A stretch of 64,000 bases of DNA from Enterococcus pseudoavium NBRC 100491 (lineage in GTDB: Bacteria > Bacillota > Bacilli > Lactobacillales > Enterococcaceae). The notes beneath the pieces were generated by a model. That model had not been told where the DNA came from, ran no database searches, and was given only the letters and a program-made list of their open reading frames with translations. Positions 15,249 through 23,320 of the stretch are shown here, piece by piece (position 1 is the stretch's first letter; every line of letters begins with the position of its first letter). Made by a program: the position numbers and the translations under genes. The stretch is taken from NCBI RefSeq assembly GCF_001544295.1, contig NZ_BCQF01000006.1, positions 47,242 to 111,241 on the forward strand, in the 5' to 3' direction.

Positions 15249-15863
15249 CTATGAGTGATCGTATTGCTCCAGATTATACGTTTCAATCACAGCGATAATC
15301 TTATTCGCATAATCAGGATCGGTAGCATATCCCGCCGTTTGCAGTGCTTGAGCTGCTTGACGATAATCAGTTGCAGTCAAGACCCCCACATACAACTGTG
15401 GGTTCCAATTGGTCCCATTTACAAACAACATAGTGTGATCGTCCAAGGATTCTTCCCAAGAACCATAAACCTTGAAATCACCTTTGATGGTCACCCACTG
15501 TTCGTTGATATATTCTTTCGTTTCAAGACTGATTTTTGCTTGGCCTCCGGATGCTTTGATGCCGAAAAGATTTTTGTATTGACTAGCTAACTGGGATTGT
15601 CCCCAATTTGATTCTAGGATTGCCTGACCTAAAATAATACTCGGTAAGACACCATAACCCTGCTGCAATTCTTTTGCGTGAGGAGCCAGCTGATCAATAA
15701 AGGCCTGATGAGACAGTGTCTCAGTAGTCTCCTCTTTTTCAACTCCAAAATCCGATAGTGTATGTAAAGAAAAAACGAAAGCGACCCCAATCACTAAGAT
15801 CCCAGCAAAAATAAGCGGGATCGAAGTTTGAGACTTCCGTTTTTTATAAGTTTTCTTAGGCAT
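15249..15863 (-). CDS. Membrane-anchored glucosaminidase-type peptidoglycan hydrolase
   Basis: The 204-residue protein has a basic start and one membrane helix (about residues 14-31), then a mannosyl-glycoprotein endo-beta-N-acetylglucosaminidase-like (FlgJ/LytG) domain with AILESNWGQSQLA (the catalytic glutamate) and NLFGIKAS. It would cleave glycan strands outside the membrane. It follows the VanY-like gene after 9 bases with GGAGG. The two form an operon of wall hydrolases with the unknown gene at 16673. Confidence 0.82.
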   Translation of the reverse strand: MPKKTYKKRKSQTSIPLIFAGILVIGVAFVFSLHTLSDFGVEKEETTETLSHQAFIDQLAPHAKELQQGYGVLPSIILGQAILESNWGQSQLASQYKNLFGIKASGGQAKISLETKEYINEQWVTIKGDFKVYGSWEESLDDHTMLFVNGTNWNPQLYVGVLTATDYRQAAQALQTAGYATDPDYANKIIAVIETYNLEQYDHS

Positions 15864-15872
15864 GGTGCCTCC

Positions 15873-16673
15873 TTACTTAGCTGACAATTGTTTCAAGAAT
15901 TCTTCGAGCGTTAATTCATGTTTGGTAATATACTCGGCATTCGCTTTGCCAACGTACCGAATATGCCATGGTTCGTAAGTAATTCCGGTAATGTCTTGGC
16001 GATCTTTAGGATAGCGAATGATAAAACCGTATTTTGGGGCGTTTTCAGCGATCCATTGAGCACCCGGCTGATCACCGTAGGCAGCGTCTAATACTTGAGT
16101 TGAGTACGAATTGTACCAATCCTGATCCACGATATCAACAGCCAGTCCCGTGTGATGCTCACTATAACCTGGCTCAGTGATTGTTTCTTTAGTCTTAGCG
16201 ATTGCCTCTTCTTCCGTCATTCCATTTCCATTCATCAATCCGCTGACGTTCGTATCGAATACCTCATTTTGTGATTCAACGGAACGAAAAGCTGAAATGA
16301 TTACTAACGGAAAACCCGCTTTTGTAGCAGCTTCCGAAAAGGCTTCATAGTCTTGGGCGATTCGGCTATCAACCTGATGACTATTATCAGACAAGGTCGT
16401 TAATTGGCTCTCAGTAACTTCTTTTTCTATCTCATTTTTAGGTCCGACTAAGACAAGATTCCAATCACTTGTCTTAGCATCAGGTAAAGCCTTTTGGACC
16501 GCAGTTTGTTTTTTAGTAGCCGCCTTTTTTTCAAAGGAATAAGTCGTCGCAGTCGTCTTTTTAGCCCCTGATTCCACAGGAGAGCTATAAAAAAGCGAAT
16601 ACGCCGTCATTCCGAACATAATAATCACCGAAAGTAGTCCGACTGTTCTTTTCAATTTAAAAAATCCTCTCAT
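15873..16673 (-). CDS. D-alanyl-D-alanine carboxypeptidase, VanY/LdcB family
   Basis: The 266-residue protein has an N-terminal membrane helix (about residues 10-28), a Thr/Lys-rich linker and a VanY domain. Zinc ligands and catalytic residues fit SEHHTGLAVDIVD and YEPWHIRYVG, and an AFRSVESQ segment precedes them. It trims peptide stems of peptidoglycan outside the cell. Nothing marks it as a vancomycin-resistance gene: no van partners are nearby. Its ATG overlaps the stop of the upstream gene (TAATG), which implies translational coupling. Confidence 0.82.
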   Translation of the reverse strand: MRGFFKLKRTVGLLSVIIMFGMTAYSLFYSSPVESGAKKTTATTYSFEKKAATKKQTAVQKALPDAKTSDWNLVLVGPKNEIEKEVTESQLTTLSDNSHQVDSRIAQDYEAFSEAATKAGFPLVIISAFRSVESQNEVFDTNVSGLMNGNGMTEEEAIAKTKETITEPGYSEHHTGLAVDIVDQDWYNSYSTQVLDAAYGDQPGAQWIAENAPKYGFIIRYPKDRQDITGITYEPWHIRYVGKANAEYITKHELTLEEFLKQLSAK

Positions 16674-17206
16674 TAATCGTCTAATGACGTATAGGTTTCC
16701 GTTAAGTTCTCATTGACCCAATCCAACAATGCCGTCTTTTTGTGGGTACTAGCAATTTGATTTTGAATGTGGGCTGGTAAGCGAAAACTTAGTATATCAC
16801 TATATCCCCAGTTATCATAATCGATTGTTACCCGCAAGTCGATAAAATCTGTATTTTCTTCTTCGTTTTTATTTTTAAAAGGAATCATTTCGACTTTAGC
16901 TAAGCCGTTAGCAATCCATTTTTGGGCAACGATCGTCTTCATCTCACGATATTCGGCCACCGCTGTTGGACGTTTTTCCGGAAACAAAAAGGTTTGGCGA
17001 ATAACTTTTTGACTCAACATCCATTCGTAATCACTAAACAGATTTTTAATTTTTTGATTGACTTCTGGTGATAGATTGTTTTGACCGGCTTTCCATTGCT
17101 GCCATTGAACCTCATTGACGCCTAAATAATCTTGGTAAAAATCTTGTTCTGTATGAAATTGTTCAAAAATTGCACTCATTACTAAATCTAAATAAATTTT
17201 ATTCAC
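16673..17206 (-). CDS. Conserved protein of unknown function upstream of wall hydrolases
   Basis: The 177-residue soluble protein starts with GTG behind AGGAGGG. The N-terminal 60 residues (DFYQDYLGVNEVQWQQWKAG) look like a helix-turn-helix-type fold; the rest is a mixed alpha/beta region with no motif I recognise. Its stop overlaps the start of the VanY-like gene. The coupling suggests a role tied to wall turnover, possibly regulatory, but this is inference. Confidence 0.6.
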   Translation of the reverse strand: MNKIYLDLVMSAIFEQFHTEQDFYQDYLGVNEVQWQQWKAGQNNLSPEVNQKIKNLFSDYEWMLSQKVIRQTFLFPEKRPTAVAEYREMKTIVAQKWIANGLAKVEMIPFKNKNEEENTDFIDLRVTIDYDNWGYSDILSFRLPAHIQNQIASTHKKTALLDWVNENLTETYTSLDD

Positions 17207-17374
17207 GAAAAATCCCTCCTATACTATTCTACTGATTTTTAAGAAAAAAAACACCTCTTTAGCAAATGGATTGAAATATTTTAATATTTACTGCTATACT
17301 TTTAAAAAAAGGTCGCACTTTTTTTGTTCTTTTTACACACTTTCAGAAATTGCGTGACAATTAGGAGGAGCATT

Positions 17375-18334
17375 ATGACCAACCTACAATGGGGTATCAT
17401 TGGTCTGGGCGAGATCGCCCATGATTTTGCAGCAACCTTTAACCAAACAAGCAGTAGTCTAACTGCTTGTGCTTCGCGAACACTAGCAAAAGCAGAAAAA
17501 TTTGCAAAACAATATGATTTACCAAAGGCATACGGTAGCTATGAAGAACTGCTTGCCGATGAGGCGATTTCCATCATTTACATTGCCGTCCCAAATCGTC
17601 AGCACCATCAGCATATTATTAAAGCGTTAAATGCCGGCAAACACGTTTTGTGTGAAAAAGCCATTACGATGAATTTAGCGGAGTTGCAAGAAGCCATCGA
17701 ATTAGCGGAAGAAAAACATTTGATCCTGGCGGAGGCCATGACCATTTTCAATATGCCTCTCTACCAAGAACTTCACTCCTTAATTGATAGTGGACGGCTT
17801 GGAAAGCTAAAAATGATTCTGGCACCCTTTGGCAGTTACAAAGATCCAGACCCGACCAACCGCTTTTTCAATCCTGAATTAGCTGGCGGTGCTTTATTGG
17901 ATATTGGAACCTACGCGGTGTCTTTCGCCCGTTGGTTTTTGACCGAACAACCGGAAGTAGTAGCTTCAACGATGATCCCCTTCTCTACTGGAGTCGATGA
18001 GCAATCTGTCACGATTTTACAAAATGCGAACAATGAGTTAGCGACGGTCAGCCTGTCATTCCAAGCAAAAATGCCCAAAAAAGGCATCGTGGCTTTTGAA
18101 AATGGTTATCTGACGATCAATGACTATCCCCGTGCCGATGTCGCTGAATTGTTCTTTAACGACGGAACGAAAGAAGTCATTGAATCCGGCTTTACCGCCA
18201 ATGCTATGAACTACGAGATTGAAAATATGGTACAAATGATTAAAGGTGAACGGCCGAACCACTCGCTTTTCTTTACCAAGGAAGTCATTGCGCTCCTAGA
18301 CCAGATGCAACAAAAATGGCAACTTCAAAAATAA
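17375..18334 (+). CDS. Gfo/Idh/MocA-family NAD(P)-dependent oxidoreductase
   Basis: The ATG at 17375 follows TTAGGAGGAGC, giving 319 residues. The Rossmann nucleotide-binding segment WGIIGLGEIAHDF and the family signature HVLCEKAITMN (containing the EK pair) identify the family, and the C-terminal half has the usual open-sheet substrate domain with GGALLDIGTYAV. Such enzymes oxidise or reduce sugars, inositols or trans-dihydrodiols; the substrate is not readable. It is a single gene with its own terminator. Confidence 0.87.
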   Translation: MTNLQWGIIGLGEIAHDFAATFNQTSSSLTACASRTLAKAEKFAKQYDLPKAYGSYEELLADEAISIIYIAVPNRQHHQHIIKALNAGKHVLCEKAITMNLAELQEAIELAEEKHLILAEAMTIFNMPLYQELHSLIDSGRLGKLKMILAPFGSYKDPDPTNRFFNPELAGGALLDIGTYAVSFARWFLTEQPEVVASTMIPFSTGVDEQSVTILQNANNELATVSLSFQAKMPKKGIVAFENGYLTINDYPRADVAELFFNDGTKEVIESGFTANAMNYEIENMVQMIKGERPNHSLFFTKEVIALLDQMQQKWQLQK

Positions 18335-18344
18335 AAATTTTTTC

Positions 18345-18380
18345 AAAAGGCATCCCTCAAGCGATGCCTTTTGTTTTTTT
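18345..18380 (+). terminator. Terminator of the oxidoreductase gene
   Basis: A 10-bp stem (18345-18354 with 18363-18372) is followed by TTGTTTTTTT. Confidence 0.85.
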
Positions 18381-18430
18381 GTCAAAATTCCGCTAAACTA
18401 TTAGATAGAAAGAAAAGGAAGTGGGAGAAA

Positions 18431-19024
18431 ATGCAAATTGGTCGATTTCGTTTAGGGATGCGAACAATGAAAACCGCACTGGCGGTCCTGCTGTGTATTC
18501 TATTATTCCATGTGACCGATCGTGGTTCGCCATTGATTGCTGCTCTAGCTGCTGTTTTTTCACTAAGACAAGATTTGAATACGAGTATCTCCTTCGGTCG
18601 CTCCAGAGTCTTGGGCAACTCCCTCGGTGGTTTACTAGCTTTGATTTTCTACTATATCCAAGCTTTTTTTGAAAATGATTTTTTAGTCGAATTATTCATT
18701 TTGCCTCTGTTTGTCATCTTGGTCATCGTTCTATCAGATGGTCTCAATAATAACTCCGGGATCATTTCAGCAATAGCCACCATGCTTTTGATCGCCTTGA
18801 GTATTCCCCAAGGTGAATCGTTTATCTATGCTCTCAATCGGGTATTAGATACATTTATTGGTACGATCATTGGTATTTCTTTAAATGGTGTCATTTCGCC
18901 CCAAACCGATGAAAAGGAAAAACAAATTAAAGAGGATCTTGTTGAGCTACGAAAAAAAGAAGCGGACCTGAATAAAATGCTCTACGAGGTCCGAAAACAA
19001 ATTAAGGATCAGTCTCATAAATAA
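18431..19024 (+). CDS. FUSC/ArAE-like membrane protein
   Basis: The 197-residue protein starts at the ATG preceded by AGGAAGTGGGAG. Four or more hydrophobic stretches are followed by a charged C-terminal coiled coil (about 160-197). MRTMKTALAVLLCILLF and GSPLIAALAAVFSLRQDL match the aromatic acid exporter (DUF939/ArAE_1) family of Firmicutes. The substrate is unknown. Its stop lies in the loop of an inverted repeat. Confidence 0.75.
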   Translation: MQIGRFRLGMRTMKTALAVLLCILLFHVTDRGSPLIAALAAVFSLRQDLNTSISFGRSRVLGNSLGGLLALIFYYIQAFFENDFLVELFILPLFVILVIVLSDGLNNNSGIISAIATMLLIALSIPQGESFIYALNRVLDTFIGTIIGISLNGVISPQTDEKEKQIKEDLVELRKKEADLNKMLYEVRKQIKDQSHK

Positions 19025-19042
19025 ATGAGATCGATCCTTAAT
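19001..19042. terminator. Inverted repeat between convergent genes, possible terminator
   Basis: ATTAAGGATC...CTCAT pairs with ATGAG...GATCCTTAAT around the stop codon of the FUSC-like gene. No strong T run follows, so termination is likely but weaker than at the other sites. Confidence 0.5.
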
Positions 19043-19056
19043 TTATTTAGAGCATT

Positions 19057-19758
19057 TTACCATTCAATATCTTCAATTGATTGTGGATCACTATTTAATT
19101 CCTCACTACGAACTTGAGCATCATTAATTCGAATCACCCGATCAGCCATCGGAGCCAACGCCGAATTATGAGTGATGATGACAACGGTCGTTCCATTTTC
19201 ACGGGCCGTTTCCTGTAAGATCTGTAGAATTTGCTTGCCGGTTTCAAAATCTAAAGCGCCGGTTGGTTCATCACATAATAGCAATTTAGGGCGCTTGGCC
19301 AAAGCCCGGGCAATCGTGACCCGTTGCTGTTCTCCACCAGATAATTGTGCTGGAAAATTGTCCATCCGTTCACCTAAACCAACAGAACGCAACACTTCTT
19401 CTGGATCTAAGGCATCTGTTACAATCTGAGATGCCAACTCGACATTTTCTTTAGCAGTTAAATTAGGAACCAAATTATAAAATTGGAAAACAAAACCGAC
19501 ATCATTTCGGCGATAAGTCGTCAGTTGCTTATCGGTGAAAGTTGCAATATCGGTGCCATCAACCACGACTTTTCCTTCATCGCAACTATCCATTCCGCCC
19601 AAAATATTCAATACCGTTGATTTTCCAGCACCACTTGGTCCGAGAATCACTGCGATTTCACCTTTTTCAATGGAAAAATTAATTTTTTCGTTGGCCTTAA
19701 TAATGGTTTCACCCATCTTATAATGTTTACTTTCATCAATCACATCAATATAGGACAT
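19057..19758 (-). CDS. ABC transporter ATP-binding protein, MacB/LolD type, without adjacent permease
   Basis: The 233-residue protein carries Walker A GPSGAGKST, the signature LSGGEQQR, Walker B LLLCDEPTGALD and an H-loop ITHNS. This is the subfamily that works with FtsX/MacB-type permeases to export peptides or lipoproteins. The ATG at 19758 (MSYIDV) has GGAGGAG six bases ahead; an in-frame start 8 codons earlier lacks one. Unusually, no permease gene lies on either side: the next minus-strand gene upstream is nagA. Confidence 0.85.
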   Translation of the reverse strand: MSYIDVIDESKHYKMGETIIKANEKINFSIEKGEIAVILGPSGAGKSTVLNILGGMDSCDEGKVVVDGTDIATFTDKQLTTYRRNDVGFVFQFYNLVPNLTAKENVELASQIVTDALDPEEVLRSVGLGERMDNFPAQLSGGEQQRVTIARALAKRPKLLLCDEPTGALDFETGKQILQILQETARENGTTVVIITHNSALAPMADRVIRINDAQVRSEELNSDPQSIEDIEW

Positions 19759-19916
19759 CTCAGACTCCTCCATAGCATTCATCTAAAGCAAAAAAAGTTT
19801 TTGTTCTCTTAGTTTAACACAGAGTAAAAATCGCTAACAGTAACTATCTCCCTCATGATCAAAAAGATGAACCGATTTCCAATTAAATGTTGCTCTGTTT
19901 GATAAACTAAAAATTT

Positions 19917-19951
19917 GAAAAAAAAGACTCGATCAAAAAGCTGATCGAGTC
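19917..19951 (-). terminator. Terminator of nagA
   Basis: A 10-bp stem (19926-19935 with 19942-19951) is followed on the minus strand by a long T run, 13 bases after the nagA stop. Confidence 0.88.
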
Positions 19952-19963
19952 GGTTGAAGTTTT

Positions 19964-21109
19964 TTAAGCGTGATAACGTTCCACACCATCAAGATAAGTT
20001 GCTACAAGATCCATCGTTGGTTCTAATACGATGAAGTCAGCGGCACGACCTTCAGCGATCATCCCACATTTGTCATCGATTTTGCAGCTGACAGCTGGAA
20101 CATAGGTTGCCATCATGATGGCTTCTTCAGGAGTTGCGATATCCCATTCAACCACGTTTTTAATAGCTTCTTTCAATTTCAAAATACTTCCGGCTAAGTT
20201 GCCAGATTCAAGACGAGCAGTTCCTTCCTTAACAACTACTGGGAACTCCCCTAGGTTGTAATTGCCATCCGGCATCCCGCCAGCCATCATACAGTCAGTA
20301 ATCAAGGCCACATGATCATGTCCAGCTTTTTCCATCAAGATTTCTGCAGCTTGTGGGTGCACGTGGTGACCATCACAAATCAATTCAGAAAAGACATGTT
20401 GCAATGATAACAATGCGCCGACCATCCCAGGTTCGCGATGATTCAAACCACGCATTCCATTGTAAGCATGAACAAAGACACTAGCGCCCGCTTCTACTGC
20501 TTCTTGTGCTTCTTCCAATGTCGCATTTGAATGCCCCAATGAAACAACGACGCCTTCATCCGTCACAGTATTAACAAATTCTTTGACGCCTTTACGTTCA
20601 GGAGCTAACGCGATCTTTTTGATCAAACCGCCAGAAGCTTCTTGCCATTCATGGAACGTATCCAAGTCAGGATCCCCAAAGTAACTAGGATTTTGAGCGC
20701 CTTTGTGTTCTTCTGTGAAGAAGGGGCCTTCAAAGTAAATCCCTTGAATTTTCGCACCATCAACCTCTTGGTAAACTTTTCCAATTGTTTCAGCGACATC
20801 TTTCAACCGTTCTTTTGAAGAAGTCAAAGTAGTCGGCAAGAAACTTGTCACGCCACAAGATAAAAGACCTTCTGACATTACTTTAATGCCTTCAGCATCA
20901 TTATCCATCACGTCATGATTCATATAACCGTGAATGTGTGTATCAACTAAACCAGGAGCAATCCATTTGCCAGATTGATCGATGATCTCTGCATCGACTG
21001 GTTTTTCTTTCGTATATGTTCCAAAAATGCCGTTCGTGACATCTAAATAGCCTGCACCTTTAACACCAGAGTTCAAAAAGAATTTATCAGCATAAATAAA
21101 TGTTTTCAT
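19964..21109 (-). CDS. nagA: N-acetylglucosamine-6-phosphate deacetylase
   Basis: The 381-residue amidohydrolase has the metal-binding LVDTHIHGYMNHDVMD, then IYFEGPFF, the histidine segments LGHSNA and CDGHHVHP, and the catalytic aspartate region LITDCMMAGG. It removes the acetyl group from GlcNAc-6-phosphate, feeding amino-sugar catabolism and cell-wall recycling. The start follows GGGAGAG. It is monocistronic, with a good promoter and a NagR-type operator upstream, so induction by amino sugars is likely. Confidence 0.95.
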   Translation of the reverse strand: MKTFIYADKFFLNSGVKGAGYLDVTNGIFGTYTKEKPVDAEIIDQSGKWIAPGLVDTHIHGYMNHDVMDNDAEGIKVMSEGLLSCGVTSFLPTTLTSSKERLKDVAETIGKVYQEVDGAKIQGIYFEGPFFTEEHKGAQNPSYFGDPDLDTFHEWQEASGGLIKKIALAPERKGVKEFVNTVTDEGVVVSLGHSNATLEEAQEAVEAGASVFVHAYNGMRGLNHREPGMVGALLSLQHVFSELICDGHHVHPQAAEILMEKAGHDHVALITDCMMAGGMPDGNYNLGEFPVVVKEGTARLESGNLAGSILKLKEAIKNVVEWDIATPEEAIMMATYVPAVSCKIDDKCGMIAEGRAADFIVLEPTMDLVATYLDGVERYHA

Positions 21110-21141
21110 TGTAAGCTCTCCCTCTTTTTCTTAGTACTTTA

Positions 21142-21187
21142 AAGTTACTCCTGAATTCAAAATAAGTCAAGAATGGTGTAGACCAGT
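21142..21187 (-). promoter_or_regulatory. nagA promoter with NagR/GntR-type dre operator
   Basis: On the minus strand TTGACT (21165-21170) and TAACTT (21142-21147) are separated by 17 bases. Directly upstream of the -35, 21173-21187 reads ATGGTGTAGACCAGT, close to the palindromic NagR/DasR consensus built on TGGTnTAGACCA. Control of nagA by a NagR-type regulator is inferred. Confidence 0.68.
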
Positions 21188-22012
21188 TTACAAATCTTTG
21201 ATTTTTTCTAAGGCTCGCAGCATCTTACGATAATTGATGATCGGATGTATCTCATCCCGTGCTTCTAAGAAACGAATCTTTAATTCTATCAGCTCCCGTA
21301 ATTTATAATAACTACACTGCTGACGATTCCAATTGATTCCCATATCAACAACTTTTTCCGCTAAATCCAAGCGTTCTTGTTTTGCCAAAAAAGTTCCATA
21401 ATTAACGAATAAATTACTTAGTTCGCTGCGCTCTGAATAGTCTGCCATCATCGTTTGAAATAATTCAAAGCTCTGATTGAAGTAGCCTTGTGCTTCATTG
21501 ATTCGGCCCAAAATAGAAGACATTTTACCGGCAAAACTCAACAGTAAAATACGACTATCAAAATAGCCATCACATTTTTTTGATACGCCAATCGCTAATC
21601 CTTGCTGGACTTCTGCCAGCGCTTTTTCCGGATCTCGATCGATAAAGTATGCACAAACACCTTTAAAAAAGTATGCTTGTTGCCGATCTTTATCCAAATG
21701 AGTGATTTGACGTTCTTCTAAATATTCCATCGTTGTACGAATTTCTAAATACTTACCAATCCGCAAATACATATACATCTTATTAAAGTATTTTCGCAGA
21801 AACAACTCTTCCGGTAAAAAATCAATCATTAATTGATCAATCGTTATCCCTAGACGATGACACAGCTGTTGGATCACAATGATATTAGGAATCTCTTCAT
21901 TATTTTCAATTCGACTCAAAACACTCTGGGAACAAATCCCTTGAGACAAATCCTTTTGTGTCATGCCATGTTCTTTTCGGAACTCTTTTAAGACTTGACC
22001 AATTGCTTCCAT
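21188..22012 (-). CDS. XRE/RNPP-type transcriptional regulator with TPR-like C-terminal region
   Basis: The ATG at 22012 follows GGAGGAA, giving 274 residues. The first 60 hold an HTH_3 motif (MTQKDLSQGICSQSVLSRIE), and the remaining 210 form helix pairs like the tetratricopeptide region of Rgg/PlcR/PrgX proteins, which bind secreted peptides. No linked small hydrophobic peptide gene was found on either side, so peptide sensing is only family knowledge. Its target may be itself or nearby genes. Confidence 0.75.
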   Translation of the reverse strand: MEAIGQVLKEFRKEHGMTQKDLSQGICSQSVLSRIENNEEIPNIIVIQQLCHRLGITIDQLMIDFLPEELFLRKYFNKMYMYLRIGKYLEIRTTMEYLEERQITHLDKDRQQAYFFKGVCAYFIDRDPEKALAEVQQGLAIGVSKKCDGYFDSRILLLSFAGKMSSILGRINEAQGYFNQSFELFQTMMADYSERSELSNLFVNYGTFLAKQERLDLAEKVVDMGINWNRQQCSYYKLRELIELKIRFLEARDEIHPIINYRKMLRALEKIKDL

Positions 22013-22164
22013 GACTACTTCCTCCAAAATATGCAAATTCACATTTTACTGACTCAATTTTAGCCGATGACAGAACGTCAAGCAACTCTTGTGACCAAAA
22101 TAGAAAAAAGAATTGCATGAGAAAATCTAAAATAGGTAATTATTAGTATCGGTACTCGTTTTTC

Positions 22165-22202
22165 ATAAAAAAGCGGGGTGACTAGAATTCAGTCACTCCC
22201 GT
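22165..22202 (-). terminator. Terminator downstream of tRNA-Leu
   Basis: On the minus strand, ACGGGAGTGACT pairs with AGTCACCCCGC across the loop GAATTCT and is followed by a T run. Confidence 0.8.
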
Positions 22203-22253
22203 TTTGCAAAACAGTCAAAAAGCTTACAGCTTATTCTCTTCTGATAACTCAAA

Positions 22254-22335
22254 TGCGGTGAATGGGATTCGAACCCACACGAGCCAAGCTCATACGCCCC
22301 TCAAGCGTACGTGTCTGCCATTCCACCACCACCGC
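22254..22335 (-). tRNA. tRNA-Leu (anticodon GAG)
   Basis: On the minus strand the sequence starts GCGGTGG and ends CACCGC plus discriminator A. It contains the T-arm GGTTCGAATCC, an anticodon loop CTTGAGG (anticodon GAG, reading CTC/CTT) and a long variable arm typical of leucine tRNAs. CCA is not encoded. The total is 82 bases before CCA addition. Confidence 0.95.
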
Positions 22336-22380
22336 AAAACCTTTTTAATCATAGCTAGCTACTCAAAAAAAGTCAATAGT

Positions 22381-22566
22381 CTAAACAATCGTCGTATCGT
22401 ACACGTAGGTGATATCTCCTTTTAAGCCAGCGATTCCACGGAAAAACTTCTTATCTTCTTGTTTGATCCAGGCCTCACGGAATAAAAAGAACTCAGTCCG
22501 AGAAACTTCGATTTTTTCAATTTCTCCAGCCCGTAATTGACGAATTTTCTCTTCAAATGGATTCAT
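22381..22566 (-). CDS. Small protein of unknown function (61 residues)
   Basis: The ORF starts at an ATG behind GGGGGAG and codes for a charged protein (MNPFEEKIRQLRAGEIEKIE start) with no membrane segment or known motif. The good ribosome binding site and position between a terminator and the tRNA support a real gene. No function is recognisable. Confidence 0.6.
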   Translation of the reverse strand: MNPFEEKIRQLRAGEIEKIEVSRTEFFLFREAWIKQEDKKFFRGIAGLKGDITYVYDTTIV

Positions 22567-22589
22567 TTCTCTTCTCCCCCATCATCGCA

Positions 22590-22623
22590 AAACAACAGAA
22601 GGATGCCCCATGGCACCTTCTGT
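22590..22623 (-). terminator. Terminator-like hairpin after the basic 199-residue protein gene
   Basis: ACAGAAGG(A)TGCC pairs with GGCACCTTCTGT around CCAT, then TGTTTTG on the minus strand. It starts right after the stop codon at 22625. Confidence 0.6.
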
Positions 22624-22624
22624 G

Positions 22625-23224
22625 TTAGTCATGAAAATATTTACTGTCCTCAATTTTTGAATTTTCTTCTTGCATAATCCCTCTTAAGGAACGATCCAAG
22701 CGTTGCCGCGAGTTTTTTCTTTTGGCAACAGATTGCGCTGCTTCTTGCTCTGTCGCAAATAGAATATAGGACTGACGCGGCTTTTCCATTCGCTGTAGCA
22801 ACTCTCTTGCTGGAATTGCATCTACCGGTTGATCGGGAATTAAAGAAGAAGGAACGTATTTCGGTGCGAAAGGTGTTGCACTTCGTCTATTTTTGGTAGT
22901 AAAGGTTGACTTGGAAACTTCCTTAGACTTTCGTTCTTCAAATAAATTGGCTTTTTTAGCCTCTTTTCGCTCACCATTGTAAGACGGTAAATTAGCCTTA
23001 TGCTGATTTAATTCTCTTCGTGGTTCTTCAGCTAAATTAACCCGTCGTGTCCGCTTGATTTTAGGTAAGGGACGTTCAAAAATATCTTTAGCTTCTAGGC
23101 GATAATTCGTAATCAAGTCGTCATCTCCCCCAAACAAAACGCGCTGGCTTGTCTGAGTGATTTTTACTCCTGATTCATCGTCAAAAGCTGGAAAACGACT
23201 TTTCTTTCTGCTGTAGGTTTGCAT
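22625..23224 (-). CDS. Basic, low-complexity protein of unknown function
   Basis: The 199-residue product is rich in Arg, Lys, Glu and Ser and probably largely disordered (RKKSRFPAFDDESG near the start). No domain is recognised. The start at 23224 is chosen because a GAGGATGAG purine stretch precedes it; an ATG ten codons upstream has none. It stands between the glycogen operon and tRNA-Leu, is transcribed in the same direction, and could be a nucleoid- or division-associated protein, but nothing specific supports that. Confidence 0.55.
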   Translation of the reverse strand: MQTYSRKKSRFPAFDDESGVKITQTSQRVLFGGDDDLITNYRLEAKDIFERPLPKIKRTRRVNLAEEPRRELNQHKANLPSYNGERKEAKKANLFEERKSKEVSKSTFTTKNRRSATPFAPKYVPSSLIPDQPVDAIPARELLQRMEKPRQSYILFATEQEAAQSVAKRKNSRQRLDRSLRGIMQEENSKIEDSKYFHD

Positions 23225-23320
23225 ATACTCATCCTCATCGTTCTGATATAGCATAGTTTAGCATAAATGCTAAAAAAATGCTGTGATAATTCTAGCAATT
23301 GAAAAACAAACAGCTTCCAT

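Noticed and set aside
15873..16673. VanY as part of a vancomycin-resistance cluster
   Set aside because: No vanR/S/H/A/X-type genes are nearby and the neighbours are wall hydrolases; it is an ordinary carboxypeptidase gene.
22013..22160. Small peptide gene paired with the RNPP regulator
   Set aside because: Only 7-9 codon frames without ribosome binding sites or hydrophobic character were seen.
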